Shown: piece after piece, positions 1-8,081 of the stretch | Layout: each line of letters opens with the position of its first letter | Position numbering within the stretch: the first letter of the stretch is position 1 | Origin: Chromohalobacter moromii | GTDB taxonomy: Bacteria; Pseudomonadota; Gammaproteobacteria; Pseudomonadales; Halomonadaceae | Assembly (NCBI RefSeq): GCF_023091865.1 | Contig: NZ_JAHXDI010000003.1 | Location: forward strand, 186,001 to 250,000 | Length of the DNA: 64,000 nt | Reading direction: 5' to 3' | Position numbers and translations under genes: made by a program | The notes under the pieces: generated by a model | What the model saw: only the letters and a program-made list of their open reading frames with translations | Database searches by the model: none | Told to the model about the DNA's origin: nothing

Positions 1-251
1 TGCATCGGGTGATTTTCGAGGAACTGTGCCTCGGGCGCATCGAAGCCGCCTCGCGAGAGGCATTTCTCGCCGTGATCGACGCCTTGCATGCGCGGGGCGC
101 GCAGGCGGTGATTCTCGGCTGCACTGAAATCGCCATGTTGATCAAGGCAACCGACACTCAGGTACCGCTCTACGACACCACGGCGTTGCATGCCCAGGCC
201 GCCGTGAAACGCGCCCTCTCCGACGCCCTCTTGCCGGAAGACACTCCATAG
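1..251 (+). CDS. Aspartate/glutamate racemase family protein, 3' part
   Basis: Only the C-terminal 82 or so residues lie in the window; the reading frame is open from the first base, so the start is outside. The GCTEI motif (bases 118-132) is the second catalytic-cysteine signature of the Asp/Glu/hydantoin racemase superfamily, which interconverts L and D amino acids by a two-cysteine mechanism in the cytoplasm. The motif is followed by the usual short C-terminal helix (ALHAQAAVKRAL). The GTG at base 9 is in frame but would remove most of the enzyme, so it is not taken as the start. Aspartate racemase is the likeliest member; substrate cannot be decided from this fragment. It ends 13 bases before the next gene and probably shares its transcript. 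Confidence 0.8.
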   Translation, partial: HRVIFEELCLGRIEAASREAFLAVIDALHARGAQAVILGCTEIAMLIKATDTQVPLYDTTALHAQAAVKRALSDALLPEDTP

Positions 252-264
252 CCCGGGAGGCTCC

Positions 265-615
265 ATGTCAGCAGACACCACGCAAGACCGCATCAGCCTG
301 CACCCCCACACGCATCGCGTGTGGGTATGGGACGGCGACACCTTGCTCGCCGACAGCACGCACGCCGTCGAGCTGCGCGAGCGCGGGTATCCCCCGCACC
401 AATACCTACCCGAAAGCGACGTGCAGATGGCGCAACTGTTGCGCTCCACCACCGTGACGCACTGCCCCTTCAAGGGCGACGCCACCTACTACAGCACTGA
501 CGAACATCCCGACATCGCCTGGCAATACGCCAACCCGCTGGCGAATATGGCGGCAATTGCCGACCGACTGGCGTTCGATGACAGCGTGGTGACGGTGCAG
601 GTGGACGCCGGGTAA
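265..615 (+). CDS. DUF427 domain protein
   Basis: A 116-residue cytoplasmic protein made up of one DUF427 domain. The family hallmark THCPFKGDATYYS lies at residues 65-77, preceded by the conserved HRVWVWDGDTLLADS segment (residues 17-31) and followed by the IAWQYANPL stretch. Members have a small beta-barrel-like fold and no proven reaction. The ATG follows a GGGAGG ribosome site (bases 254-259). It sits 13 bases after the racemase-family gene, suggesting co-transcription, but the link says little about function. Confidence 0.85.
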   Translation: MSADTTQDRISLHPHTHRVWVWDGDTLLADSTHAVELRERGYPPHQYLPESDVQMAQLLRSTTVTHCPFKGDATYYSTDEHPDIAWQYANPLANMAAIADRLAFDDSVVTVQVDAG

Positions 616-701
616 GCGGGCACGTGCGTGCCATCAGCCAGTCACGAGGCCACGCAGATCGCCATTGGCACCTGGATCGGTGCTTGGATGGATACTTGAC
701 G

Positions 702-1274
702 TCAGTGCACCACGTTGCGGATGAAACGTAGCCGCCCCGCGCCTTCGTTGCGGTAACGGTGGAACTGGTCGCTGGGGTAGACGTGAAAGTCACCAGCCTC
801 GATCGTCACCTCGCGGTCCGCGAGCTCCAGGGTCAGCGTGCCCTCGATCACCACCAGCATCTCGTGCCAGCCGGTGCCATCGGCGACGGACTCGTAACTC
901 TCTCCGGGCTCCATCGACCAGGACCACAGCTCGACCTCCTGTCGCGCCGGCTTGCTCGCCAGCAGCCGGGCGTGACTGTCGGGGAATCGCCCCACCCAGG
1001 CGACTTCGTCGATGCGCGCCGAGTCCTCACTGTCCGGCGGCTGAACCAGGGCGTAGAACAGCACCCCCAGCGCCTCGGCGAGTCGATCCAGCGTGCTCAG
1101 GCTGACATTGACGTCGCCCTTTTCGATATTGACCAGCATCCGCCGACTCACGCCGGCCCGCTCGGCCAACACCTGCTGGCTCAGCGACGCCCCCTGACGC
1201 AGACGCCTCACGTTGGCGGCGACGTGCACCAGGACATCGGGGCGCTCGCTAGACTTGTGCACTATATTGCCCAT
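702..1274 (-). CDS. XRE-family regulator with C-terminal cupin domain
   Basis: 190 residues: an N-terminal helix-turn-helix (about residues 17-72, RRLRQGASLSQQVLAERAGV then SRRMLVNIEKGDVNVSLSTL) and a C-terminal cupin barrel (about 110-185, with GWHEMLVVIEGTL and FHVYPSDQFHRYRN). This architecture is that of one-component regulators that sense a small molecule in the cupin pocket. It is divergent from the RhtA-like exporter starting at 1377, with about 100 bases between the two starts, so the natural inference is that it controls that exporter and itself. The ATG at 1274 has only a weak ribosome site. Confidence 0.88.
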   Translation of the reverse strand: MGNIVHKSSERPDVLVHVAANVRRLRQGASLSQQVLAERAGVSRRMLVNIEKGDVNVSLSTLDRLAEALGVLFYALVQPPDSEDSARIDEVAWVGRFPDSHARLLASKPARQEVELWSWSMEPGESYESVADGTGWHEMLVVIEGTLTLELADREVTIEAGDFHVYPSDQFHRYRNEGAGRLRFIRNVVH

Positions 1275-1376
1275 CCGTACAATCGCGGTTCTCTCGAATG
1301 CCAGCGTCCGGCCATGTCAGCGGGAAGCGACTGGCGCCGTCAGAAGGGCAGCATGCCGCAGAACAAAGGAGGTGTC

Positions 1377-2270
1377 ATGTCAGTCGCCATGCGCGAATTC
1401 GTGGCCAGGGTTTGGCCGGTGGCCATGCTGATCGTGGCAATGTGCTCCATCCAGACCGGGGCGTCCATCGCCAAGACCTTGTTTCCGGTCATCGGCGCCA
1501 CCGGCACGACCTCGATTCGCCTAATCCTCGCCGCGCTGATACTGCTGGTCGTGATGCGGCCCTGGCGCCAGCGGTTCAGCCGCCGTGCCTGGAAGTCGAC
1601 CGTGATCTACGGCGTCGCCCTGGGCGTCATGAACCTGCTGTTCTACCAGGCGCTACAGACGGTTCCGCTGGGGATCGCGGTGGCGCTGGAGTTCACCGGG
1701 CCGCTGACGGTGGCGATGCTCTCCTCGCGGCGTTGGCTGGACCTGCTGTGGGTGGCATTCGCCGTGCTCGGCCTGACATGTCTTCTGTTGCTGGGCGATG
1801 ACAGCAACGGCGCGGTCGATCCTTACGGCGCGGCCTGTGCGCTGGGAGCCGGCGTCTGCTGGGCGCTGTATATCCTGTTCGGACAAAAGGCAGGCTCGGT
1901 CAATGGCGCCCAGAGCGCCACGCTGGGCATCACCATCGCGGCGGTGGTGATCGCCCCCGTCGGTTTGATCGACGTCGGCCCGGCGATTTTCGCGCCGGAG
2001 GTCCTCCCGCTGGCACTCGCCGTCGCCGTGCTTTCCACCGCCCTGCCCTACACGCTCGAAATGGTGGCACTGCCGCGCCTGCCGACCCAGACCTTCGGCA
2101 CGCTGATGAGTCTGGAACCGGCGATCGGCGCGCTCTCCGGCCTGCTGTTCCTGAGCCAGCTTTTGAGTGGCCTGCAGTGGCTGGCCATCGGCCTGATCAT
2201 CGTCGCCTCGATCGGTACCACGCTGACGGTGCGCCGGCGCGATACCTTCGAGACGCCGGTACCGGACTGA
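1377..2270 (+). CDS. EamA/DMT transporter, RhtA-like threonine/homoserine exporter
   Basis: 297 residues with about ten hydrophobic helices and two EamA repeats (roughly residues 12-140 and 150-285). The sequence style (LFYQALQTVPLGIAVALEF followed by TGPL, and the LSTALPYTLEMVALPRLP stretch) is that of the RhtA branch, inner-membrane exporters of threonine and homoserine. An open frame extends far upstream, but the start at 1377 is chosen because AAAGGAGGTG lies just before it and it gives a normal family length. It is divergent from the XRE-cupin regulator, which probably controls it. Substrate is inferred from family resemblance only. Confidence 0.87.
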   Translation: MSVAMREFVARVWPVAMLIVAMCSIQTGASIAKTLFPVIGATGTTSIRLILAALILLVVMRPWRQRFSRRAWKSTVIYGVALGVMNLLFYQALQTVPLGIAVALEFTGPLTVAMLSSRRWLDLLWVAFAVLGLTCLLLLGDDSNGAVDPYGAACALGAGVCWALYILFGQKAGSVNGAQSATLGITIAAVVIAPVGLIDVGPAIFAPEVLPLALAVAVLSTALPYTLEMVALPRLPTQTFGTLMSLEPAIGALSGLLFLSQLLSGLQWLAIGLIIVASIGTTLTVRRRDTFETPVPD

Positions 2271-2277
2271 GAGGCCC

Positions 2278-2311
2278 GGCCGCTTGGGCGTCGTTTCAAG
2301 GCCCAGCGGCC
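2278..2311. terminator. Hairpin between convergent genes
   Basis: GGCCGCT(T)GGGC at 2278-2289 pairs with GCCCAGCGGCC at 2301-2311, leaving an 11-base loop. It lies between the convergent ends of the RhtA-like gene and the beta-lactamase gene and could end transcription from both sides, although no clear T-run follows on either strand. Confidence 0.45.
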
Positions 2312-2321
2312 CCCTAATGCC

Positions 2322-3488
2322 TTACGGCGTGTCGAGGACCCCGAGTTCGGACAGGATGCGGTAGGCTGCCTCGACGCGCGCGTCATTGGGATAGTTCTTG
2401 TTGGCCAGCATCACCAGCCCCGTCTGTTCGCCGGGAAGCATCACGAGGTAGCCGCCGAAGCCGTTGGTGGAGCCGGTCTTGTTGACCCAGACATCGTCGC
2501 GTGGCGCCTGCGGCGGCACGATCGCCTCGGCCGCGTTGGGCTCGAGGATCATGTCGTAACCGTTGCCGGCGCGCAGGGTATCGAGCGCCACGGGCAGCGG
2601 ATACTGCTCCCAGATCAGGGCCTGGGTCATGTCGCCGACCCGGTAATGGCCCTGGCGGGTCGCATCGATGGCCTGCTGAAGCTCGGCGTCGACATCCGCG
2701 AGATGCAGGTTGGCTCGCACCAGCCCGGCCAGATCGGCGGCCGTGGTCTTGAGCCCGTAGGCTTCGTCGTCGAGCACGCCGGGCGAGACACGGATCGGCT
2801 GGCCGTCCTTGGCCTCGCCCATGGCGTAGTGCGCCATGTGCGCCTCGGGAATATCGTACCAGGTGTCCCGCATGCCGAGCGGCGCCAGCACCTTGGCGCG
2901 CATCGTCGGCACGAATTCGCCCCCCAGGCTCGCCGCCGTCTCCAGCCCCAAAAGGCCGATCCCCAGGTTGGAATAGGTACGGCTCTCGCCGATGGGCTCG
3001 CTTGGCTGCCAGTCTCGATACCAGGTCATCAGCGATGCATGGTCGGTCACTTCGTCAGGCACGAACAGCGGCAGCCCGCCGCCGGTGTGAGTACCGAGGT
3101 TGCGCCCATCGATCCTGTCGAAGGCGCTGCCTTCGAGCTCAGGCAGGTAAAGGCTCACGGGCGCCTCGAGGTCGAGCTCGCCCTCGACGGCGGCCAACGA
3201 GGCCAGGGTCGCGGTCAATGTCTTGCTGAGCGAGCCGATCTCGAACAGGGTGTCGTCGTCGACCGGCGTGCCGGTCTCGCGGTTGGCGTCGCCGTAATGG
3301 GCGACCGTCGTGCCCTTCGGCCCGACGAGGGCGACCGCCATGCCGGGGATCTGCTGCGTCTCCATCAACGACGCGATGATGGGATCGAGCACCTCGCGAG
3401 CTTGCCTGTCCGGCGCGTCATCCTGCGCCAGTGCCACATTCCACCCACCCAGTAACGTCAGCGATACCCCCAGCAGCCACCCTTTCAT
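2322..3488 (-). CDS. Class C (AmpC-type) beta-lactamase
   Basis: 388 residues, the normal length for class C serine beta-lactamases, exported to the periplasm by a signal peptide (about residues 1-21, cleaving after ALA). The three active-site elements are in order: SLSK with nucleophile Ser86 and Lys89, YSN at 172-174, and KTG at 337-339. The [11 protein letters not shown] strand before the active site is typical too. The family hydrolyses cephalosporins; DD-peptidase relatives cannot be excluded from sequence alone, but the YSN motif, spacing and GFGGY after KTG favour AmpC. The start at 3488 has GGGAGCAGGA upstream and begins the signal peptide; a longer open frame exists. No ampR-like gene is adjacent, so inducibility is not suggested. 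Confidence 0.9.
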   Translation of the reverse strand: MKGWLLGVSLTLLGGWNVALAQDDAPDRQAREVLDPIIASLMETQQIPGMAVALVGPKGTTVAHYGDANRETGTPVDDDTLFEIGSLSKTLTATLASLAAVEGELDLEAPVSLYLPELEGSAFDRIDGRNLGTHTGGGLPLFVPDEVTDHASLMTWYRDWQPSEPIGESRTYSNLGIGLLGLETAASLGGEFVPTMRAKVLAPLGMRDTWYDIPEAHMAHYAMGEAKDGQPIRVSPGVLDDEAYGLKTTAADLAGLVRANLHLADVDAELQQAIDATRQGHYRVGDMTQALIWEQYPLPVALDTLRAGNGYDMILEPNAAEAIVPPQAPRDDVWVNKTGSTNGFGGYLVMLPGEQTGLVMLANKNYPNDARVEAAYRILSELGVLDTP

Positions 3489-3575
3489 TGCGCTTCCTGC
3501 TCCCCTATCGATGAGCCAAATTCCTGAATCGGTATCATGCGGCAAAAAAACGACCACTGGAACTGGCCTCCGAAA

Positions 3576-3600
3576 AAGTTATGTTATAACGTATTAATCG
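3576..3600 (+). promoter_or_regulatory. Putative Zur box upstream of zinT
   Basis: AAGTTATGTTATAACGTATT around 3577-3596 contains the perfect palindrome GTTATAAC (3583-3590) in an AT-rich setting. It resembles the zinc-uptake repressor operator of gammaproteobacteria, which is built around TGTTATAATATAACA-like sequence. It lies about 50 bases before the zinT start, where a Zur repressor would block the promoter when zinc is plentiful. The assignment rests on motif likeness plus the target gene. Confidence 0.55.
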
Positions 3601-3641
3601 CTTTTCAGCCACCATACCGCAATGAGTACCAGGAGATCACG

Positions 3642-4349
3642 ATGCGTCACCTATCCACTCATGCCGCTCTCGCGCTCGGCCTGCTATCGCTGGCGAGCGT
3701 GCCACCGGCCGTCGCGCAGCAGGATGACCACGACCACCATCCACATGAGCACGATCACAGCCACGATCATGACCATAAGCATGAGCACGATCACTCCCAC
3801 GATCATCACGACAGCGATATCTACGCCGGTTACTTCGATGATGATCAGGTCGAGGATCGCGCCTTGTCGGACTGGGAGGGCGACTGGCAGTCGGTCTACC
3901 CCTATCTGCAGAACGGCACGCTGGATGACGTCTTCGCGCACAAGGCCGCACAAAGCGATGACAAGACGGCTGCCGACTACAAGCAGTACTACACGACCGG
4001 CTATCGCACGGACGTCGACCGCATCGTGATCGAGGGCGATCAGGTCTCGTTCTACGGAGACAACGGCAAGCGCACGGGGGAATACACCTACGACGGCCAT
4101 GAAATCCTCACCTACGAGGCGGGCAATCGCGGGGTGCGCTATATCTTCGAGCGCGATGGTGGCAGCGCCGACGCGCCTCGCTACATCCAGTTCAGCGATC
4201 ACACCATCTCTCCCATGGATGCCGACCACTACCATCTTTACTGGGGCGACGATCGCGCCGCCCTGCTGGACGAGGTCACGAACTGGCCGACCTACTACCC
4301 CTCCCATCTAGACGGTGACGCCATCGCACGGGAAATGATGGCGCATTGA
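3642..4349 (+). CDS. zinT: ZinT-family periplasmic metal-binding protein with His-rich N-terminus
   Basis: 235 residues: signal peptide (1-25, ending PPAVA), a histidine-aspartate-rich segment (about residues 30-56, with 14 His) and a ZinT/YodA lipocalin-like domain from about residue 60 to the end, which includes DWEGDWQSVYPYLQNG and the HYHLYWGDD segment. ZinT scavenges zinc (and cadmium) in the periplasm and can hand zinc to the ZnuABC system. The His-rich stretch, like those of ZnuA proteins, would be an additional low-affinity metal sponge. A Zur-like box lies upstream. The ATG at 3642 is preceded by CAGGAGATCACG. It stands alone as a single gene. Confidence 0.9.
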   Translation: MRHLSTHAALALGLLSLASVPPAVAQQDDHDHHPHEHDHSHDHDHKHEHDHSHDHHDSDIYAGYFDDDQVEDRALSDWEGDWQSVYPYLQNGTLDDVFAHKAAQSDDKTAADYKQYYTTGYRTDVDRIVIEGDQVSFYGDNGKRTGEYTYDGHEILTYEAGNRGVRYIFERDGGSADAPRYIQFSDHTISPMDADHYHLYWGDDRAALLDEVTNWPTYYPSHLDGDAIAREMMAH

Positions 4350-4381
4350 CCGGGCCTGTACATGCCACTCGGCATCCTCGG

Positions 4382-4411
4382 CGACAGCCGCCCCGAACGG
4401 AGCGGCTGTCG
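4382..4411. terminator. Bidirectional hairpin between zinT and the yddG-like gene
   Basis: A perfect 10-bp stem, CGACAGCCGC (4382-4391) with GCGGCTGTCG (4402-4411), sits between the convergent ends of the two genes. It overlaps neither stop codon and can serve as terminator for both. Confidence 0.6.
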
Positions 4412-4413
4412 TC

Positions 4414-5295
4414 TCAAGAACTCACCGCCCCCTGGGGACGTCTCTTCAACTGCGTAATGACGGCGCTGCCCAGCACACCCACGAAGGCGATGACCAACGG
4501 CAGACTGAACGCGGCACGCCCCACCAGGATCAGCAGCACCGACGACATGACGGGCACGAAATACGTCAGCACGCCCAGCAACGTGGAGGAGCTTCTCAGC
4601 AGGGCGTAGCCCCAGGTGATGAACGCCAGTCCATAAGGGCCGATCCCGATGAGCGCCGCCACGCCCCAGTCCATCGCCGTCGCGTGCTCGGGAGCGGTTT
4701 CGAACGCACGGTGCAGCCCCCAGGAGGCGACGGCGGCAACGGCGAACAGGTGCTTGTAGTCCACCCAGGACAAGGCGGCGCGCCCCCGGAGATAGAGGGA
4801 GAACATGATCCAGGAAGCGCCGGAGGCCATGCCCTGCATATAGCCCAGTGCCGAGGTCGATTCGCCCTGAGCGTTCGAGAGCACCAGCGGCACCAGCCCC
4901 GCAAACGCCACGGCCGACCCCAGTAAGGTACGCGCCCTAAGACCACGCCCGGCCAGCAAGTCTGCCACGAGCATGAATCCCAACGGCCAGAGGTACGTCA
5001 CGAGCGTGATCTTGGCCGGGTCGCCCTTGCTCAGGGCGGAGAAATAGAAATACAGCGCGCCTGTCAGGCCACCGACCCCCATCAGCCAGAACTTCCCGTC
5101 GCGCCAGGCGGCCACGCCGGACGATGCACCACGCCATCCCATGAGCAGTGCCATCAGCGCAGCCGCCCCCATGGCCACTGCTGCCGTCAACATGGGAGGC
5201 AGATTGATCAGATCGCGCAATACCGGCAGGCTGGCCCAGAGCGTGACGGTCAGAAGGCCCGCCAGTAGTCCGGTGGTGGTGCGTGTGCTGGTCAT
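4414..5295 (-). CDS. yddG: EamA/DMT transporter, YddG-like aromatic amino-acid exporter
   Basis: 293 residues, ten predicted membrane helices in two EamA repeats. Segments such as TLWASLPVLRDLINLPP near the start and SKGDPAKITLVTYLWPLG in the first repeat are characteristic of YddG, the inner-membrane exporter of aromatic amino acids. The start at 5295 is chosen because CAGGAGCAGGCC precedes it; an upstream in-frame ATG would add a hydrophilic tail with no family counterpart. It is divergent from a LysR regulator beginning at 5419. The exporter role is family knowledge; the substrate here is inferred. Confidence 0.85.
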   Translation of the reverse strand: MTSTRTTTGLLAGLLTVTLWASLPVLRDLINLPPMLTAAVAMGAAALMALLMGWRGASSGVAAWRDGKFWLMGVGGLTGALYFYFSALSKGDPAKITLVTYLWPLGFMLVADLLAGRGLRARTLLGSAVAFAGLVPLVLSNAQGESTSALGYMQGMASGASWIMFSLYLRGRAALSWVDYKHLFAVAAVASWGLHRAFETAPEHATAMDWGVAALIGIGPYGLAFITWGYALLRSSSTLLGVLTYFVPVMSSVLLILVGRAAFSLPLVIAFVGVLGSAVITQLKRRPQGAVSS

Positions 5296-5370
5296 GGCCT
5301 GCTCCTGTGTATACCGAATCGGCGTGGGTGGTATGTGACGCGAGCAGTCTGGAGCCGCATGAATTATCAT

Positions 5371-5404
5371 GGAAACGAAGAGTTTCGATATTTCGATCAT
5401 GATT
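5371..5404. promoter_or_regulatory. Candidate LysR operator between yddG-like gene and lysR gene
   Basis: GAAAC-N5-GTTTC (5372-5386) forms a 15-bp inverted repeat inside the 123-bp divergent intergenic region, and ATCATG (5366-5371) and CATGAT (5398-5403) form a wider pair around it. LysR regulators commonly bind such interrupted dyads near their own start. Binding by the neighbouring regulator is an inference. Confidence 0.4.
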
Positions 5405-5418
5405 CGTGATGGTACTGA

Positions 5419-6315
5419 ATGGCTAACTTTCGTCCCTTAGATCTAGTGGTGCTCAACACCTTCGTCACGGTGGTGGACAAGGGAGGGTTTACCGCAGCGA
5501 CGGATGCCTTGCATCTAGCACAATCGACCGTCAGTGCGCACATGAAGCGTCTGGAAGAAACCTTCGGGCAGCCCTTGTTGCAGCGCGGGCGGAAAGCGCC
5601 GACCCCTACGCCGGCGGGGGAACGCCTGCTCTCGCACGCACGGCAGATGCTGCGCCAAAACGCGCTCGCCTGGCAGGATGTCAGCGAGCAACGGCTGGAT
5701 GGCGTGGTACGCCTGGGAATACCCGACGATTACGTGGTCTACCTCCCCGAGGCGCTGTCCGAGTTCGAGGCCCAGTACCCGGGGGTCGAGCTGCAGGTGG
5801 ATTGCGGGCTCAGCGTGGACCTGGTGCAAAGCGTTCGCACCGGCAGCCTGGACCTGGCGATCACCACGCGTCAGCCCAAGAGCCCTGGCGGCGAGGTGCT
5901 GTGTCAGGAGCCCACGGTGTGGGCCGGTGCCCCCGGACATGACACCCAACGCCGCACACCGCTGCCCCTGGCGGTCTCTACAGATGGGGTTTGCATCTTC
6001 AGGGAACGCGCCCTGGCGGCACTCGACGCCGTAGGTATCCCCTGGCGAATCGCCTATACCAGCGCCAGTTTGTCCGGCCTTACGGCCGCGGTACGCGCGG
6101 GCTTGGCGATAACGGTGCTCACACCCTCCATGCTGGGCTCGGACCTGAGCATCATCGATAGCGTCGAGGGGCTCCCCGAGCTGCCCATGACTGAAATCGC
6201 TCTGCACCGCAGCCCGGGACGCCCCAAGGAGGCGGCGCGTCAGCTCGCGTTGAGCCTGCAAGCCCATATTCAGGCCCGATCAACGGTCGACCTTAACAAA
6301 GCGGCGCCAGTATGA
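5419..6315 (+). CDS. LysR-family transcriptional regulator
   Basis: 298 residues, the usual LysR length. The winged helix-turn-helix occupies about residues 6-66 (DLVVLNTFVTVVDKGGFTAA and STVSAHMKRLEETFGQPLLQR), and the type 2 periplasmic-binding-like effector domain runs from about 92 to 285. It is divergent from the YddG-like exporter, which is the most probable target, by analogy with LysR-exporter pairs such as ArgP-ArgO. The effector cannot be named. The Shine-Dalgarno before the ATG is poor, which is common in self-repressing LysR genes. Confidence 0.9.
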   Translation: MANFRPLDLVVLNTFVTVVDKGGFTAATDALHLAQSTVSAHMKRLEETFGQPLLQRGRKAPTPTPAGERLLSHARQMLRQNALAWQDVSEQRLDGVVRLGIPDDYVVYLPEALSEFEAQYPGVELQVDCGLSVDLVQSVRTGSLDLAITTRQPKSPGGEVLCQEPTVWAGAPGHDTQRRTPLPLAVSTDGVCIFRERALAALDAVGIPWRIAYTSASLSGLTAAVRAGLAITVLTPSMLGSDLSIIDSVEGLPELPMTEIALHRSPGRPKEAARQLALSLQAHIQARSTVDLNKAAPV

Positions 6316-6397
6316 GCTGGCGCTCTCACCCCGTAGCATCTTTGGCTACACTGCTGGCATTCTTGTCACTCATCGGATTCCGACTGTAGGAGCTCGC

Positions 6398-6928
6398 ATG
6401 GAGAGTGATCCTGTCACCCATTCATCGTCCGCGGCAGTGGCTGCGCCGCGCTTACAAGCGACTTTGGCGCTGCTTTTATGCCTGCTCGTTCTGGCCGGGT
6501 GTTCGTCGAGCCAACGCATCGAGACGCACGATCCCGGCCCGACCACGGCGGAGGGCCTCTCCATCGAGCGAGCATTGATCATTTCCAACGCCAAGCAGGC
6601 GCTGGGCACACCTTATAAGTGGGGCGGCAATTCGCTGGAGACTGGGTTGGATTGTTCCGGGCTGGTGCAAGTGGCATACCATGCGGCTGGGATTGATGTA
6701 CCACGCACATCCAATCAGCAGTACCAGACGCTCGATTCTCGCGAGCAGGCACGTCCCGGGGATCTGCTGTTCTTCGGCGCCGGGGACCGCGCCACCCACG
6801 TCGGGATTTATCTGGGCGACCGACGGATGATCCACGCCCCCGGCAGTGGCCGTGAGGTCACGGTCTCCTCGCTGAATATCCGCTACTGGCGCAAGCACTA
6901 CTTAGGCGCTGCTGGCCCGGCACCGTGA
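6398..6928 (+). CDS. NlpC/P60 lipoprotein peptidoglycan endopeptidase (MepS/Spr-like)
   Basis: 176 residues. A lipobox LAGC at residues 32-35 predicts lipidation at Cys35. The NlpC/P60 domain covers about residues 58-172, with catalytic Cys86 in DCSGL, His134 in THVGIY and His146 in MIHAP. Such enzymes cut the peptide stems or cross-links of peptidoglycan, letting the wall expand, and are held at the outer or inner membrane by the lipid. AGGAG precedes the ATG. The N-terminal 20 residues before the hydrophobic core are unusually long for a lipoprotein signal, so a later start is possible, though no better ribosome site was seen. Confidence 0.9.
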   Translation: MESDPVTHSSSAAVAAPRLQATLALLLCLLVLAGCSSSQRIETHDPGPTTAEGLSIERALIISNAKQALGTPYKWGGNSLETGLDCSGLVQVAYHAAGIDVPRTSNQQYQTLDSREQARPGDLLFFGAGDRATHVGIYLGDRRMIHAPGSGREVTVSSLNIRYWRKHYLGAAGPAP

Positions 6929-7043
6929 ACGCCTCACGGGCAACGCGCATATTCTTATAACCAAATCGTTATTCGGGGCTTTTTCGTTATTATCGGCGAG
7001 TCGCTATAGTGGCGAACCTATCGCTTACCCCCGGAGACTCGCC

Positions 7044-8081
7044 ATGCGACGACTGTTTCACTGGATCGGCGCGCTCGCGCTGACCGCCCTGCTGCCGGGC
7101 GCGGCCCTGGCCCAGAACAACGAAACGACGACTCTCGAGGTCGGCTACATGCCCATCCTGCCGGTCGCGCAATTGTTCGTCATGGAGGGCGCCGGTTGGA
7201 CCGACGAGGCGGGGCTGGATCTCGAGTTGACGCGCTTCTCCAGCGGTCCGGCCATGGTGCAGGCGCTGGCATCCGGCAAGCTCGACGTGATGAACTTCGG
7301 CATTGGGCCGGCCATGGTCGCCCGAGCCAACGGTGTGCCGATCAAAGTGCTCGCCGCCAGCATCCAGGAGCAGATCGGGCTGATCGCCCGCGGCGAGCTC
7401 GCCAATGCCTTCGAGGGCAATGATCCGGCGGCCGCCATTGCCCAGTTCACCGAGACGCAGGGCCGCAAGCCCAAGATCGCCACCTTCCCCAATGGCTCGG
7501 TACCCTACACCGTGCTGCGCTACTGGCTGGAAGAACAGATCGGGGTCGACGCGGACGCGGTGGATATCGTCACCATGGGGGCCTCAAGGGTTCAGCAATC
7601 GCTGCTGGCTGGCGCGGCGGACGCCGCCTCTACCCTCGAGCCGATCCTCAGTGTCGTGCAGCAACGCGATCCCGACGCTCGAGTCGTGGCACGCGGCAAC
7701 GACATGCTGCCTCACCAGCCCGGCGCGGTGCTGGCAGTACGCGAGGCCGTGCTCAAGGAGCATCCCGAGGCGATCCAGGCTCTGGTCGCGCAGCACGTCC
7801 GCGCCACCGAGATGCTCGAGAACGAGCCCGCGAAGGCCGCGCCGTACGTGCGCGAGTTCGTCGGCAAGCGGCTCATCGACGAGGAAACTGTCACCGCCGC
7901 CTTGTCCTCGCCGTCGTCCAACTATCTGGCCGACCCGCACATGATCATCGACGCCACGCGTACCATGGCCGACTTCCAGCGTCGCATCGGCACGCTGAAG
8001 AAGCCCGTGGACGTGGATGCGCTCTTCGATACGTCGGTCTATGACGCCGTGATGCCCTCGACGGAGAACGCAGCGCCATGA
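7044..8081 (+). CDS. NitT/TauT-family ABC transporter substrate-binding protein
   Basis: 345 residues with a signal peptide (about 1-23, ending AALA) and an NMT1/SsuA-like periplasmic-binding fold: YMPILPVAQLFVMEGAGW near the N-terminus, then FSSGPAMVQALASGKLDVMN and GPAMVARANGVPIKVLAAS. Members bind nitrate, sulfonates, taurine or thiamine precursors in the periplasm; the ligand is not evident. It starts a tight operon: its TGA overlaps the next ATG (ATGA at 8078-8081). CGGAGA precedes the start. Together with the DsrE-like fourth gene, a sulfur-containing ligand is an attractive but unproven guess. Confidence 0.9.
   Translation: MRRLFHWIGALALTALLPGAALAQNNETTTLEVGYMPILPVAQLFVMEGAGWTDEAGLDLELTRFSSGPAMVQALASGKLDVMNFGIGPAMVARANGVPIKVLAASIQEQIGLIARGELANAFEGNDPAAAIAQFTETQGRKPKIATFPNGSVPYTVLRYWLEEQIGVDADAVDIVTMGASRVQQSLLAGAADAASTLEPILSVVQQRDPDARVVARGNDMLPHQPGAVLAVREAVLKEHPEAIQALVAQHVRATEMLENEPAKAAPYVREFVGKRLIDEETVTAALSSPSSNYLADPHMIIDATRTMADFQRRIGTLKKPVDVDALFDTSVYDAVMPSTENAAP

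Noticed and set aside
759-1376. Long upstream extension of the RhtA-like frame over the antisense XRE-cupin gene
   Set aside because: The strong AAAGGAGGTG before 1377 and family length show the true start; the rest is a mirror of the regulator gene on the other strand.
3684-4307. Valine/isoleucine-rich open frame antisense to zinT
   Set aside because: An artefact of the His/Asp-rich coding strand read in reverse.
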